Shown here one piece after another: positions 43,792-50,461 of a stretch of DNA of 64,000 nucleotides. Numbering within the stretch: the stretch's first letter is position 1; each line of letters opens with the position of its first letter. Below the pieces are notes generated by a model that was not told where the DNA came from, did no database searches, and saw only the letters and a list, made by a program, of their open reading frames with translations. The stretch comes from Parabacteroides sp. PM6-13 (GTDB lineage: Bacteria > Bacteroidota > Bacteroidia > Bacteroidales > Tannerellaceae). Both the position numbers and the translations under genes were made by a program. Location: positions 308,044 through 372,043 of the forward strand of contig NZ_JARXWF010000003.1 of the NCBI RefSeq assembly GCF_029892605.1. The letters run 5' to 3'.

Positions 43792-44139
43792 TTTTTTTAT
43801 TGTTATTTGTATTTTCCCTATAATTTTGCAAATTTCCTCAACATCCCTTAGTAAGCTATCAGCTTGTTCTTGGTTCAAATAATCAGTTGCTAAAAGTAAT
43901 TTCAACCAATATATTGTTTCTCTAGATTCTTTGTATGCGATAGAAAGTTTTGATAGAAAGTCTTTTTCTGATTGTCCGCCGATAGATTCTTCTACATTTG
44001 CACCAATAGAAGTTCCGCTCCGTAGAACTTGTTTCGATAAAATATACTCTTTTCTTTCTTCACATAAGTATTTATATAAATTCACTATTCGTATAGCGAA
44101 AGCAAATGATTTCTCTTGTATAATATTATTATTCTTCAT
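43780..44139 (-). CDS. Four-helix-bundle protein (S23/23S rRNA-intervening-sequence type)
   Basis: 119 residues: FAIRIVNLYKYLCEERKEYILSKQVLRSGTSIGANVEES, GGQSEKDFLSKLSIAYKESRETIYWLKLLLATDYL and a C-terminal helix ending KIIGKIQITIKKRNS. This is the typical S23-type four-helix-bundle sequence. The ORF is enclosed by perfect 14-bp inverted repeats and interrupts the ars operon; it is AT-rich compared with its neighbours. These ORFs are often dispersed as small insertions; the molecular role is unclear. Confidence 0.9.
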   Translation of the reverse strand: MKNNNIIQEKSFAFAIRIVNLYKYLCEERKEYILSKQVLRSGTSIGANVEESIGGQSEKDFLSKLSIAYKESRETIYWLKLLLATDYLNQEQADSLLRDVEEICKIIGKIQITIKKRNS

Positions 44140-44849
44140 AAATTGTTTTCGTAATTCGTAATTATATAGTACAGCCCTACCGCGATAAACACGGCAGCGA
44201 CAATACGCTTAAACCATTTTTGAAAGATGTTCATTTTATTATAGAACTTACCAACGTTGCTGACACTGTATGCCAATAACCACGCTATGACTATGACCGG
44301 GAGCCCTGTTGCAATAGCAAATACGGGAGGGAGTAGTAAGCCCGATGGGCTGGCAATGGTCAGAGGAATCAGGCCTCCGAAGTAAAGTACTCCGCTGTAT
44401 GGACAGAAGGCCAGTGCAAAGACTAATCCAAGCAGAAAGGCATCGAGATAATTCTTCTTTCCTTCTTTCTGTTCAAGTTTGGATGTTAGCTTTCCCATTC
44501 CCGGCATATTCCATTTGATGATGTCGAGCATCAGAATCCCGATAACGATAAGTATTATGCCCAACCACATACCACCGATATTTTGTAATAGACGGGCGAC
44601 CTGAAACTGGCTTGCTCCGAAATAAAAGATAAGCCCCAACGCCGTATAGGTAAACATTCGTCCAAGGGTATAGAATAAGCCATTGAACAACACCCGGTGT
44701 TTCTCTCCTATATCTTTGCTCAGATAAGCCGTTGCGGTGATGTTTGTTGCCAACGGGCAAGGGCTGATAGCAGTCATCAAGCCCAGTAGGAAGGCTGTTA
44801 GTAATGGCCAGTTCGATCCGTCGGCCAGGGTTTGCAAATAATCCATCAT
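44136..44849 (-). CDS. ArsG-like/DsbD-like membrane permease
   Basis: 237 residues with six membrane segments: LTAFLLGLMTAISPCPLATNITATAYLS at the start and a second CPYSGVLYFGGLIPLTI element, the paired Pro/Cys motifs of DsbD/CcdA-type proteins. Next to an ArsF-like lipoprotein and ArsR it fits the ArsG group (aromatic arsenical efflux or electron transfer to ArsF). The last residues ITNYENNL are encoded by the inverted repeat that borders the four-helix-bundle insertion, so the tail may have been altered by it. Overlaps the ArsF-like gene by 4 bp. Confidence 0.85.
   Translation of the reverse strand: MMDYLQTLADGSNWPLLTAFLLGLMTAISPCPLATNITATAYLSKDIGEKHRVLFNGLFYTLGRMFTYTALGLIFYFGASQFQVARLLQNIGGMWLGIILIVIGILMLDIIKWNMPGMGKLTSKLEQKEGKKNYLDAFLLGLVFALAFCPYSGVLYFGGLIPLTIASPSGLLLPPVFAIATGLPVIVIAWLLAYSVSNVGKFYNKMNIFQKWFKRIVAAVFIAVGLYYIITNYENNL
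44150..44163. repeat. Right 14-bp inverted repeat of the four-helix-bundle insertion
   Basis: CGTAATTCGTAATT, exact complement of 43778-43791, lying in the 3' end of the ArsG-like gene. Confidence 0.85.
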
Positions 44850-45277
44850 AACCTTTTATCGACTTCGGTTTTGATCAGGGCAGTCAGTTTTTCGGGACTA
44901 TTCAACGCATTAGCAAATGCCTCTTTGGTAATTTCGATGTGGTCGTCTCCTTTAGCAATGATGAGCGCATTCCAGGTTACTTCGTATTTCTCTACAAGCG
45001 AATTGTTTTGTTTCTCCTCAGTCTTTACTTCTATAAACTTCACCTGAGGGTTCTTCGCGTAAAGTTCCTTTATGGTCTTTTCTGTTACATTGCCTACCGC
45101 AATACAGGTTTTGCAGCGTTGTTTGCCGTGGAAATAGTAAACATTTACAGAAGAAGCATCTGTAAGCTGTATTTTGGTCTCCGCCAAACCGGATGAATCC
45201 TGATTGCTTTTGTGTGTGTTACCACTGCAAGCGGCCAGTAGTAGGACCAGTAGTCCGAATAGAATACTCTTTTTCAT
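44846..45277 (-). CDS. ArsF-like thioredoxin-fold lipoprotein
   Basis: 143 residues with a lipobox LLAAC (Cys17) and a thioredoxin-like domain holding YYFHGKQRCKTCIAVG (Cys55, Cys58). This matches the ArsF-type proteins annotated as nitrophenyl compound nitroreductase subunits, found with ArsG. It would lie on the membrane's outer side and exchange electrons with the ArsG-like protein encoded next. Confidence 0.85.
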   Translation of the reverse strand: MKKSILFGLLVLLLAACSGNTHKSNQDSSGLAETKIQLTDASSVNVYYFHGKQRCKTCIAVGNVTEKTIKELYAKNPQVKFIEVKTEEKQNNSLVEKYEVTWNALIIAKGDDHIEITKEAFANALNSPEKLTALIKTEVDKRL

Positions 45278-45319
45278 ATAGATTGTTTTTAGAATTATTG
45301 TTTAACTAGTATCTTCTTG

Positions 45320-45342
45320 TTCGTTGTTCGTAATTCAACGAA
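45320..45342. promoter_or_regulatory. Possible ArsR operator upstream of the ArsF-like gene
   Basis: TTCGTTG (45320-45326) and CAACGAA (45336-45342) form an inverted repeat with TTCG between, related to the TTCG...CGAA repeats at the arsR promoter. Confidence 0.4.
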
Positions 45343-45366
45343 TATATTGGGTAAAAAAAATAGCTA

Positions 45367-45687
45367 TCAACAGCAACCTTTTGAAACGCCTACGCTTTTA
45401 ATAAATCCACCTAATTGTTTCTCTACCAAAGCCCAGTTCTCTTGATTGATACAATACTTAACTGTTGGAGGTGTAATCTCTCCCTGTATCAAGCCTGCAT
45501 CTTTCAATTCATTCAGATGCTGGGACAAAGTACTTTTGGCTATGGGGAGCAACTCCGACATATCCCCGTGAAAACAACAGGTCTGATTGGCAAGCATCTG
45601 AAGTATGGCAATCCGTATAGGATGTCCCATGGCTTTAGCAAAACGCGCGATCTGTTCCTGTTCCTTGGTGAGTTCTTGTTTTTGCAT
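45367..45687 (-). CDS. arsR: ArsR-family metalloregulator
   Basis: From the ATG at 45687, 106 residues. A winged helix-turn-helix spans about 15-85: AKAMGHPIRIAILQML, then AKSTLSQHLNELKDAGLI as recognition helix. Cys37-Cys38 (NQTCCFHGD) and the C-terminal Cys105-Cys106 are candidate arsenic ligands, in a layout common for Bacteroidetes ArsR. An extended reading up to 45840 crosses the operator repeats and is unlikely. It should repress the ars-type operon downstream and itself. Confidence 0.92.
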   Translation of the reverse strand: MQKQELTKEQEQIARFAKAMGHPIRIAILQMLANQTCCFHGDMSELLPIAKSTLSQHLNELKDAGLIQGEITPPTVKYCINQENWALVEKQLGGFIKSVGVSKGCC

Positions 45688-45704
45688 GATTATATACTTT
45701 TCAG

Positions 45705-45747
45705 TTCGCAAATATACGAATAGTCTTTTAATTCGCAAATATACGAA
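45705..45747 (-). promoter_or_regulatory. arsR promoter with twin operator repeats
   Basis: TTCGCAAATATACGAA occurs twice (45705-45720 and 45732-45747), 27 bp apart. Each copy contains, on the minus strand, TATATTTG, a -7 box; the copy nearer the gene is 17 bp from the ATG. ArsR bound here would cover the promoter. Confidence 0.7.
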
Positions 45748-45935
45748 CAGTTTTTTGTTGTCATATTGACTTGTATAAAATGATCTTATAATACAATTCA
45801 TTTTTTGCACCGGAATTCTACTGTCCATGCCCTTCGACAATAAAATTTCGGTGCATAACTTCGATCAAACCAACACTTCTTACATGGCAAGTCCAAGTTC
45901 TTTGACTGATTTCAGATAGTCTTGCCCTTTGGTGT

Positions 45936-46328
45936 TTATTTCGCCTTTGGCATAGACACCAGGAACGATGGCTTATTTTCCAGATATTCCGATTGTACTC
46001 TCTTTGGAAGCTTTTTCAGTACTTCTTTTATGGAGTGACGGATCCAGTATTTGACGGTTTCGTTGTTCATGTCGCCATTAAGTGTGATGCTGTTCCAAAA
46101 TTTCTTATTAAAATGCCAGGCCGGTTCAACGCTGTGATAACGCTCCCGTAAATCAATGGCTTCCGAAGGGTCGCATTTTACGGTTATCTTCAATTCCGGG
46201 TCGTTTAGCGGGATGATAGCAAACCACTTATCCAATATCCTGAAAATAAGGTATTCCTCTTCGAATGGCATATACTCCGTAGCCTCTTTCAGCGAAAGAC
46301 AATATTCTCGAAGTTCTTCTATATTCAT
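45936..46328 (-). CDS. MmcQ/YjbR family protein
   Basis: 130 residues: MNIEELREYCLSLKEATEYMPFEEEYLIFRI at the start, WFAIIPLNDPELKITVKCDPSEAIDLRERYHSVEPAWHFNKKFWNSI in the middle, and a DxxxxYWIRHSIKEV-type helix, the YjbR (double-wing, DUF419) pattern. Function not established. Another frame stays open about 25 codons past the stop (45891-45965); I cannot say whether that is a remnant or chance. Confidence 0.87.
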   Translation of the reverse strand: MNIEELREYCLSLKEATEYMPFEEEYLIFRILDKWFAIIPLNDPELKITVKCDPSEAIDLRERYHSVEPAWHFNKKFWNSITLNGDMNNETVKYWIRHSIKEVLKKLPKRVQSEYLENKPSFLVSMPKAK

Positions 46329-46489
46329 CGCCGTATTATTATAGTGAATACTATAGTGATTCCCGGGATAAAGATACAGATTCTCTCCTGATATCTTGTG
46401 GACACATTTCGCTATGTTTCTTTGTAAAACGCCTCTTTTTCTGACACTATGATTTTTTTAATAAAAACAGAAAAACAGGAGCAAATCTG

Positions 46490-46497
46490 TATCTTTG
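46490..46497 (+). promoter_or_regulatory. -7 box upstream of the DUF169 gene
   Basis: TATCTTTG, 77 bp before the ATG; no TTG at the expected -33 distance. Confidence 0.5.
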
Positions 46498-46574
46498 TAA
46501 CAAAAACTTTATAGCGAGTAGAAAGAATATCAGCTCCATTTTTATTCGCCTATGATATTGACTAATAAACAGTA

Positions 46575-47294
46575 ATGGCTATGGAAGTAAAAGTATTTAT
46601 TGACAATTACAGGGAAGCGTTCGGAGAAAAAGCCGAACTTCCGATAGCGTTTTGGTATTCCGATACCCCGCTTGCCGATACCGAAAAGATAAACGGTTGT
46701 TTCTTCAAAGGGTTGAAAACAGTAAGAGAGGGAAATCCCATAAGTTTGAATGCTGAAGTCATTGGTTGCGGAGGAGGAAAGTTCTATACCGGATTTACGG
46801 AAATGCCCGAACGAGTACCCAACTTCGTTTCGCTGAAAGAAAAGTATAAAAAGACGCCTGAAATGGTGGTTGAGTTTATAGAACAACTCGGCGTACCGCT
46901 TACCAACCGGAAGTACCTGAATTTTGCCCGAATCGACAGGATTGAAACGTTTGACGAAATGGAAGGCATCTTGTTCCTGGCAACCCCCGATATACTCTCC
47001 GGCTTGACGACATGGGCTTATTTCGACAACAATTCGGAAGATGCGGTTACTTCCATGTTCGGCTCCGGCTGTTCGGCTGTGGTAACCAATGCCGTTGTTG
47101 AAAATAGCAGGGGAGGAAAGAGAACGTTTATCGGACTATTCGACCCTTCCGTTCGCCCTTATGTAGAAGCTAATATTCTAAGTTTTGTGATACCAATTTC
47201 CCGGTTTAAGGAGATGTATTACACCATGCGGGAGAGCAGTTTGTTCGACACGCACGCATGGAAGAAAATACGCGAGCGGATAAATCTTGAATAG
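46575..47294 (+). CDS. DUF169 family protein
   Basis: 239 residues. The DUF169 pattern is visible: LPIAFWYSDTPL near the start, ISLNAEVIGCGGGKFYTGF with the conserved Gly/Cys block, GLTTWAYFDNN, and FGSGCSAVVTNAV with a second Cys. Members are common in anaerobes; function unknown. A second ATG at codon 3 is also possible. Probably monocistronic or leading the following small enzymes. Confidence 0.87.
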   Translation: MAMEVKVFIDNYREAFGEKAELPIAFWYSDTPLADTEKINGCFFKGLKTVREGNPISLNAEVIGCGGGKFYTGFTEMPERVPNFVSLKEKYKKTPEMVVEFIEQLGVPLTNRKYLNFARIDRIETFDEMEGILFLATPDILSGLTTWAYFDNNSEDAVTSMFGSGCSAVVTNAVVENSRGGKRTFIGLFDPSVRPYVEANILSFVIPISRFKEMYYTMRESSLFDTHAWKKIRERINLE

Positions 47295-47306
47295 GTGTTT
47301 TTTAGG

Positions 47307-47314
47307 TATTTTTG
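47307..47314 (+). promoter_or_regulatory. -7 box upstream of the GNAT gene
   Basis: TATTTTTG 30 bp before the ATG, with a TTG at 47287-47289 (17-bp spacing). The surroundings resemble the promoter at 40865-40894. Confidence 0.5.
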
Positions 47315-47344
47315 TAGGCAAGAAACAAATACTAATAACATAAC

Positions 47345-48112
47345 ATGGAAGCAGCCTTTATTACACTCAACAAAGAGAATATCGGGAAAGAGCATATTTG
47401 CTGTGCCTTTTCCGACAAAAAGTGTAAAGACAGCTACGAGTTGAAAAAGGAGTGGTTGAAAAAGGAGTTCGATAATGGGTATGTTTTCAGACGCTTGGAC
47501 GAGCGCGCAAAGGTGTTCATCGAATATACTCCGGCAGAAAAGGCATGGGTTCCTGTCAAGGCTCTTGATTGGCTCATGATAAACTGCTTCTGGGTGTCGG
47601 GGCAATACAAAGGGAAAGGGTATGCCAAAGCCCTGCTTCAAATAGCCATCGACGATGCAAAGCGACAGGGGAAAGAGGGTTTGGTGACCGTTGTCGGGAC
47701 GAAGAAGTTTCATTTTATGAGTGAAACTAAATGGCTTATCCGGCAAGGATTTGAGACAGTACAAACACTCCCTTACGGATTCAGCTTGCTCGCATTGAAA
47801 TTAAAGCCGGAAGCCGATACCCCATCATTCAATGAGAGCACCTTAAGCGGAGAATGTCCCGATAAAAATGGCATCGTGGTCTATTATTCCAACCGTTGTC
47901 CGTTTACCGAATACCACATTCAAAATTCATTGCAGGAAACGGCACAGAAAAGAAATCTTCCGTTGAAGATCATCAAATTCACCAGTATGGAAGAAGCCAA
48001 AGCTTCTCCTACTCCGGCAACTATATTCAGCTTGTATTATAACGGGAAGTTCGTTACTACCGACCTGAGTACTTGTATGGATAGCCGATTCGATAAATTA
48101 GTGAAGGTATGA
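47345..48112 (+). CDS. GNAT acetyltransferase with YoaP-like C-terminal domain
   Basis: 255 residues. The N-terminal GNAT fold has FWVSGQYKGKGYAKALLQIAIDDA, the acetyl-CoA binding loop (Q/RxxGxG/A form). Residues about 170-255 (VYYSNRCPFTEYHIQNSLQE ... KASPTPATIFSLYYNGKFVTTD) match the YoaP-like domain. Acceptor substrate unknown. The next gene overlaps by 4 bp (ATGA). Confidence 0.88.
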   Translation: MEAAFITLNKENIGKEHICCAFSDKKCKDSYELKKEWLKKEFDNGYVFRRLDERAKVFIEYTPAEKAWVPVKALDWLMINCFWVSGQYKGKGYAKALLQIAIDDAKRQGKEGLVTVVGTKKFHFMSETKWLIRQGFETVQTLPYGFSLLALKLKPEADTPSFNESTLSGECPDKNGIVVYYSNRCPFTEYHIQNSLQETAQKRNLPLKIIKFTSMEEAKASPTPATIFSLYYNGKFVTTDLSTCMDSRFDKLVKV

Positions 48113-48522
48113 AACATCTTTTTTCTGAATCCGCAATATGGGAAACGACATCCGAGTTTGTTGCTTCGGATGGGACAATCTCTCACGCAAAGGGGGAGTC
48201 TGTTATTTCTGTTAGTGAACAGGAAATAGTAAATGAGAGTTGGGCGCAATTAGATGAGGTAAGAAGAGTGAATAACTATAAGATTGTTCCGGTATCTTCG
48301 TCAATGCTTCTCTCGGAATCGCTCAATCCCGAGCTTGGCAAACAAACCGGCGTGTTTCATATCGACAGAAATACGGTATTTTCTAAATTTAAGATAGAAG
48401 AAAGCTCTCTGAACGGGTTTGAAATTATCCGAAGAGAAGAAAATACTTGCTATGCACAAGGCGCCCTCTATGACAATGATACGCTTATCAATAGTTGGAC
48501 AGCTATAATGAATAAAACATAA
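48109..48522 (+). CDS. Unrecognised 137-residue protein
   Basis: No domain recognised. The sequence is polar with alternating beta-like stretches (SEFVASDGTISHAKGES, QTGVFHIDRNTVFSKFKIEES, CYAQGALYDNDTLINSWTAIM), which would suit a small beta-barrel such as a lipocalin- or DUF1579-like fold (weak inference). No signal peptide. Translationally coupled to the GNAT gene through ATGA, followed 11 bp later by an NTF2-like gene. Confidence 0.7.
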   Translation: MKHLFSESAIWETTSEFVASDGTISHAKGESVISVSEQEIVNESWAQLDEVRRVNNYKIVPVSSSMLLSESLNPELGKQTGVFHIDRNTVFSKFKIEESSLNGFEIIRREENTCYAQGALYDNDTLINSWTAIMNKT

Positions 48523-48533
48523 TATACTCTGTT

Positions 48534-48890
48534 ATGAAACCAAAAGAAATACTTGAAGAATGGATAATGCTATTTAATGCCGCAGATGCAGAGAGTATAG
48601 CCGATCTCTATCACGACGACGCGGTAAACCATCAGGTAGCAAACGAACCGGTTATCGGAAAAGAGGCGATCCGGGAGATGTTTCGCGCTGATTTTGCTGT
48701 GCCCGAAATGGTTTGTATCCCTGAAAATCTGTTCGAGGACGGCGAGTGGGCTATTCTCGAATGGCGCGCCCCGCTGGGGCTGCGCGGATGCGGTTTCTTT
48801 CACATTACAGACGGAAAGATTAAATTCCAGAGAGGATATTGGGATAAACTGACATTCCTGCGCCAACACGGTTTACCAATACCGGAGTGA
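48534..48890 (+). CDS. NTF2/SnoaL-like protein
   Basis: 118 residues: EEWIMLFNAADAESIADLYHDDAVNHQVANEPVIGKEAIREMFRADF, EWAILEWRAPLGLRGCGFFHITDGKIKFQRGYWDKL. This is the cone-like NTF2/SnoaL fold with the usual WxxxFNxxDxxxxxxLYxxDA start. Could be an isomerase, hydrolase or binding protein. Confidence 0.88.
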   Translation: MKPKEILEEWIMLFNAADAESIADLYHDDAVNHQVANEPVIGKEAIREMFRADFAVPEMVCIPENLFEDGEWAILEWRAPLGLRGCGFFHITDGKIKFQRGYWDKLTFLRQHGLPIPE

Positions 48891-48936
48891 GAGTGCGATA
48901 GATCACGCGAGATAAGCGCTATATCCACTAAAAGAT

Positions 48937-48966
48937 TTGTGATCTCACAAATTATACCTATTTTTG
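48937..48966 (+). promoter_or_regulatory. Promoter reading toward the Cfr-like gene
   Basis: TTG (48937-48939), 19 bp, TATTTTTG (48959-48966). The predicted transcript would have a leader of about 250 nt before the ATG at 49221. Confidence 0.65.
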
Positions 48967-49001
48967 CGCATTAAAAATTTAGAAACACCATTCACATGTA
49001 A

Positions 49002-49106
49002 TTAATATCTAAGTTAATAGAAGCGTTGCCGGCAAATCTTTCGCGAGAGGCCATTGACAACAACTTCATTCTGTACGAAATCCAATCGTGTACAATTAAA
49101 GCTTAG
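49002..49106 (+). pseudogene. Possible gene remnant or leader peptide
   Basis: A frame without a proper upstream ATG reads LISKLIEALPANLSREAIDN, continues NFILYEIQSC and ends at TAG 49104-49106. It follows an in-frame ATG-TAA. Composition looks protein-like; a TTG at 49026 could start a 26-residue peptide. No family recognised. Confidence 0.25.
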
Positions 49107-49220
49107 ATATTATGTAATCCACCTCATTTTTAAGACCGTATTTGTTCAATGAGTTTAGCTTATTGAACTCTACTTGTTTATTCCTAAAAATCAGTAATAT
49201 CCTCAAAAATAAATCATAAT

Positions 49221-50306
49221 ATGAATCATAGAAACTCCAATATTAGAAATCAGGAAGGCTCGGGAATGCTTCCTAATTTGCCTCCGGGCTCTATTCTTCT
49301 GAAAATTCGTGATTATCTGGAAGAGTCCAATATTCCTACATTCCGTTTTCAGCAACTTGTAAACTCCTTACAACATGGGCACGAGAGATTTGAAGAGATC
49401 AAAGAGTTGCCCAAACCATTGCGGGAGCAACTGTCGGAATACTTCGGGCAAACTCCGCTTCCCCTAAAGATTGTAAAAGAACAATCCGCAGAACAAGTCA
49501 GAAAGATACTGTTTGAAACCCGGTCAGGCGCTCAAATAGAAACAGTTATGTCGCAATATCGGGCAGGATGGACATCCATGTGCGTATCCTCCCAATCGGG
49601 ATGCGGATTAGGCTGCTCCTTTTGCGCTACGGGAACTATCGGTTTGGTTAGAAATCTGACCGAAGACGAAATATGCGGGCAGATTTTTCATCCGCATTGG
49701 CAAACGCTACCCGACAGCATTGCATTTATGGGTATGGGTGAAGCTCTTATGAATCCTCATTTCTTCAATTCATTGCAAATTCTCACCACTACTGGTTATG
49801 GCGGAATATCTTCCCGCAGGATAACGGTTTCGACCGTTGGCGTTGCTCCCAAATTGGAGCAACTGGTAAAAGAATACCCGCAGGTCAATATTACCCTGTC
49901 GGTACATTCTCCTTTTCCCGAACAACGGGCGGAAATAATTCCGTTGGAAAAGCGCTATTCATTGACTGAAAATTTATCTATCCTTGACCGATATACATAT
50001 ACCGTTCGGCGAAAAGTTTATCTGGCATATCTGTTAATCAAGGGTGTTAATGACACTAACGAACATTTGAATGCACTTGTGAAGTTGATAAAGTCTTGTT
50101 CAAGGCCAGAACTATTTCATGTGAGTGTAATCCCGTACAATGAATCTTTCAAAATGGATTCCTTTTACCAAGCTCCCGCAATGGACGATGTTTTGATATT
50201 TGTTTCTCAACTGAAACAACATAGCATTCATGCAACTCGCAGACAGCAGTTCGGTGCTTCAATAGATGCAGCATGCGGACAACTTTATGCCAGCAATCTT
50301 TCGTAA
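49221..50306 (+). CDS. Cfr-clade radical SAM 23S rRNA methyltransferase
   Basis: 361 residues. Radical SAM motif CGLGCSFC (Cys128, 132, 135) is followed by ATGTIGL, and MGMGEA (171-175) has Ala where RlmN proteins normally have Pro. Conserved catalytic cysteines are Cys121 (SMCVSSQ, equivalent to Cfr Cys105) and Cys352 (DAACGQLY, equivalent to Cfr Cys338). The SVHSPFPEQRAEIIPLEKRYSL and LLIKGVNDTNEHL blocks also match Cfr rather than housekeeping RlmN. Cfr methylates A2503 at C8 and gives multidrug ribosome resistance; whether this protein does the C8 or C2 reaction, or confers resistance, cannot be told here. A long leader precedes it. Confidence 0.85.
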   Translation: MNHRNSNIRNQEGSGMLPNLPPGSILLKIRDYLEESNIPTFRFQQLVNSLQHGHERFEEIKELPKPLREQLSEYFGQTPLPLKIVKEQSAEQVRKILFETRSGAQIETVMSQYRAGWTSMCVSSQSGCGLGCSFCATGTIGLVRNLTEDEICGQIFHPHWQTLPDSIAFMGMGEALMNPHFFNSLQILTTTGYGGISSRRITVSTVGVAPKLEQLVKEYPQVNITLSVHSPFPEQRAEIIPLEKRYSLTENLSILDRYTYTVRRKVYLAYLLIKGVNDTNEHLNALVKLIKSCSRPELFHVSVIPYNESFKMDSFYQAPAMDDVLIFVSQLKQHSIHATRRQQFGASIDAACGQLYASNLS

Positions 50307-50340
50307 GATTTTGATCACTTATTTTCTTGTCAAAAATTAA

Positions 50341-50427
50341 GAGGGTGTGTCAAAAGTTTCGCCTCGTTTGAATGAAGTTACAATCTGTAACTTTGTCAAA
50401 GAACACTGTGACTTTTGATACACCCTC
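50341..50427. repeat. MITE-like element with 16-bp inverted ends
   Basis: Ends GAGGGTGTGTCAAAAG (50341-50356) and CTTTTGATACACCCTC (50412-50427) are inverted with one mismatch; an inner palindrome AGTTACA-ATC-TGTAACT lies at 50376-50392. Length 87 bp. It may also work as a transcription end between the convergent genes. No clear target duplication. Confidence 0.6.
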
Positions 50428-50461
50428 GTTGATACGAATCACGATTCTATCATGATTTGCT

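Larger units (their letters stand above)
48891..49220. other. Intergenic region with promoter, gene remnant or leader ORF, and an inverted repeat
   Basis: The region holds a good promoter (48937-48966), an 11-bp perfect inverted repeat (49003-49013 and 49102-49112), a coding-like stretch ending at 49106, and a small hairpin (49145-49167) enclosing the five-codon frame MSLAY. It may be a regulatory leader for the methyltransferase gene, or debris of an older gene. Confidence 0.4.

Noticed and set aside
45891..45965. Frameshifted C-terminus of the YjbR protein or another gene remnant
   Set aside because: A frame past the stop reads about 25 plausible residues (AKGEINTKGQDYLKSVKELG), but the annotated end is normal for the family and no homologue is recognised.
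49221..50306. Housekeeping RlmN
   Set aside because: The sequence has CATG and MGMGEA rather than the CMTG and MGMGEP usual in RlmN, so Cfr-clade is the better call, although the reaction is unproven.
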